This document shows, in pieces, positions 55,526 to 55,678 of a stretch of 55,678 nt of DNA; position 1 is the stretch's first letter; the number at the start of each line of letters is the position of its first letter. The translations under genes were made by a program, and so were the position numbers. This DNA is from Isotricha intestinalis (lineage: Eukaryota > Ciliophora > Litostomatea > Vestibuliferida > Isotrichidae). The notes beneath the pieces are model-generated. The model was not told where the DNA came from. It was given only the letters and a program-made list of their open reading frames with translations, and did not search any database. The stretch spans positions 1 to 55,678 of the forward strand of contig JAJJLU010000396.1 in the NCBI GenBank assembly GCA_023807065.1, given 5' to 3'.

Positions 55526-55678
55526 AAGTTTTAACATATTTTTTTTCTGAATGAAAAATTGAATGGACTAAATAAATTCACAAAAAAATATTTCATTATA
55601 TTTATTATAGTTTTTATAATTTTTATAATAAAAGTTTTATAAGTTATTTTATAAAAGAATTATTATTTAATTCCCAAT
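55526..55678. other. Right edge of window, A/T-rich, no telomere
   Basis: This 153 bp is A/T-rich 3' flank. The final TTCCCAAT has C on the plus strand, the wrong orientation for a right-hand telomere, and is not repeated. The chromosome end is not reached here as sequenced. Confidence 0.5.

Noticed and set aside
55671..55678. TTCCCAAT at the right edge as a second telomere
   Set aside because: A right-hand telomere should show the G-rich strand here; this is a single C-containing word with no repeat.

Overview
The window reads as one end of a very AT-rich eukaryotic chromosome, most likely a ciliate macronuclear chromosome. It opens with three CCCCAAT repeats (telomere-like, C-rich strand outward), genes are packed tightly on both strands, intergenic DNA is almost pure A/T, and introns are nearly absent; the two I can define are only 23 and 24 nt. 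The reading frames end in TAA, TGA and TAG, so the standard code is used. That is unusual among ciliates and points to a standard-code lineage such as the litostome/rumen ciliates (inference). SAS-4/CPAP and kinesin-13 genes fit a ciliated cell. The right edge is not a telomere.

Layout. 1-22 telomere-like repeat; 173-2474 two RING-type proteins, the second a cysteine-rich membrane protein; 2986-4788 a casein kinase 1 with a C-terminal CaaX-like box; 5183-22372 one uninterrupted 5,729-codon gene; 22955-24754 an ankyrin-DHHC acyltransferase with an EHHC core; 24837-28666 a secreted unknown and a coiled-coil unknown; 28901-31239 a Rab-like GTPase and bystin; 31675-34962 a coiled-coil/LRR protein and a membrane-anchored protein with phage-tail-fibre-like YTKxEI repeats; 36058-40788 a GTPBP1/2-like GTPase and two unknowns; 41331-43175 SAS-4/CPAP; 43360-47198 a histidine phosphatase, a dual-specificity phosphatase and kinesin-13; 47268-49845 a three-exon coiled-coil gene and an RS2Z-like SR protein carrying an apparent frameshift; 50051-52837 an Asn/Lys-rich unknown; 54312-55525 a broken TMEM151-like gene.

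The standout is the giant gene. It encodes a BIRC6/BRUCE-like protein (SPRY-like N-terminus, UBA, NZF zinc finger, beta-sandwich domains, BIRC6-type UBC E2 with catalytic Cys4463) that continues in frame into a complete UBA1/UBA6-type ubiquitin-activating E1 (nucleotide motif at 5127, catalytic Cys5287, C-terminal ubiquitin-fold domain). One chain would therefore activate ubiquitin, conjugate it and bind it. In humans BIRC6 is separate and is charged by UBA6, so the fusion looks like a covalent version of that E1-E2 pair. Two further RING proteins lie between it and the telomere.

Several gene pairs are divergent with under 100 bp between start codons (45204/45252, 38908/38953, 24754/24837, 48760/48854), so promoters must be very short or shared. 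Apparent frame breaks at 49299-49303 and about 55154-55175 both sit in or near homopolymer-rich DNA and could be sequencing errors, pseudogene lesions or recoding.
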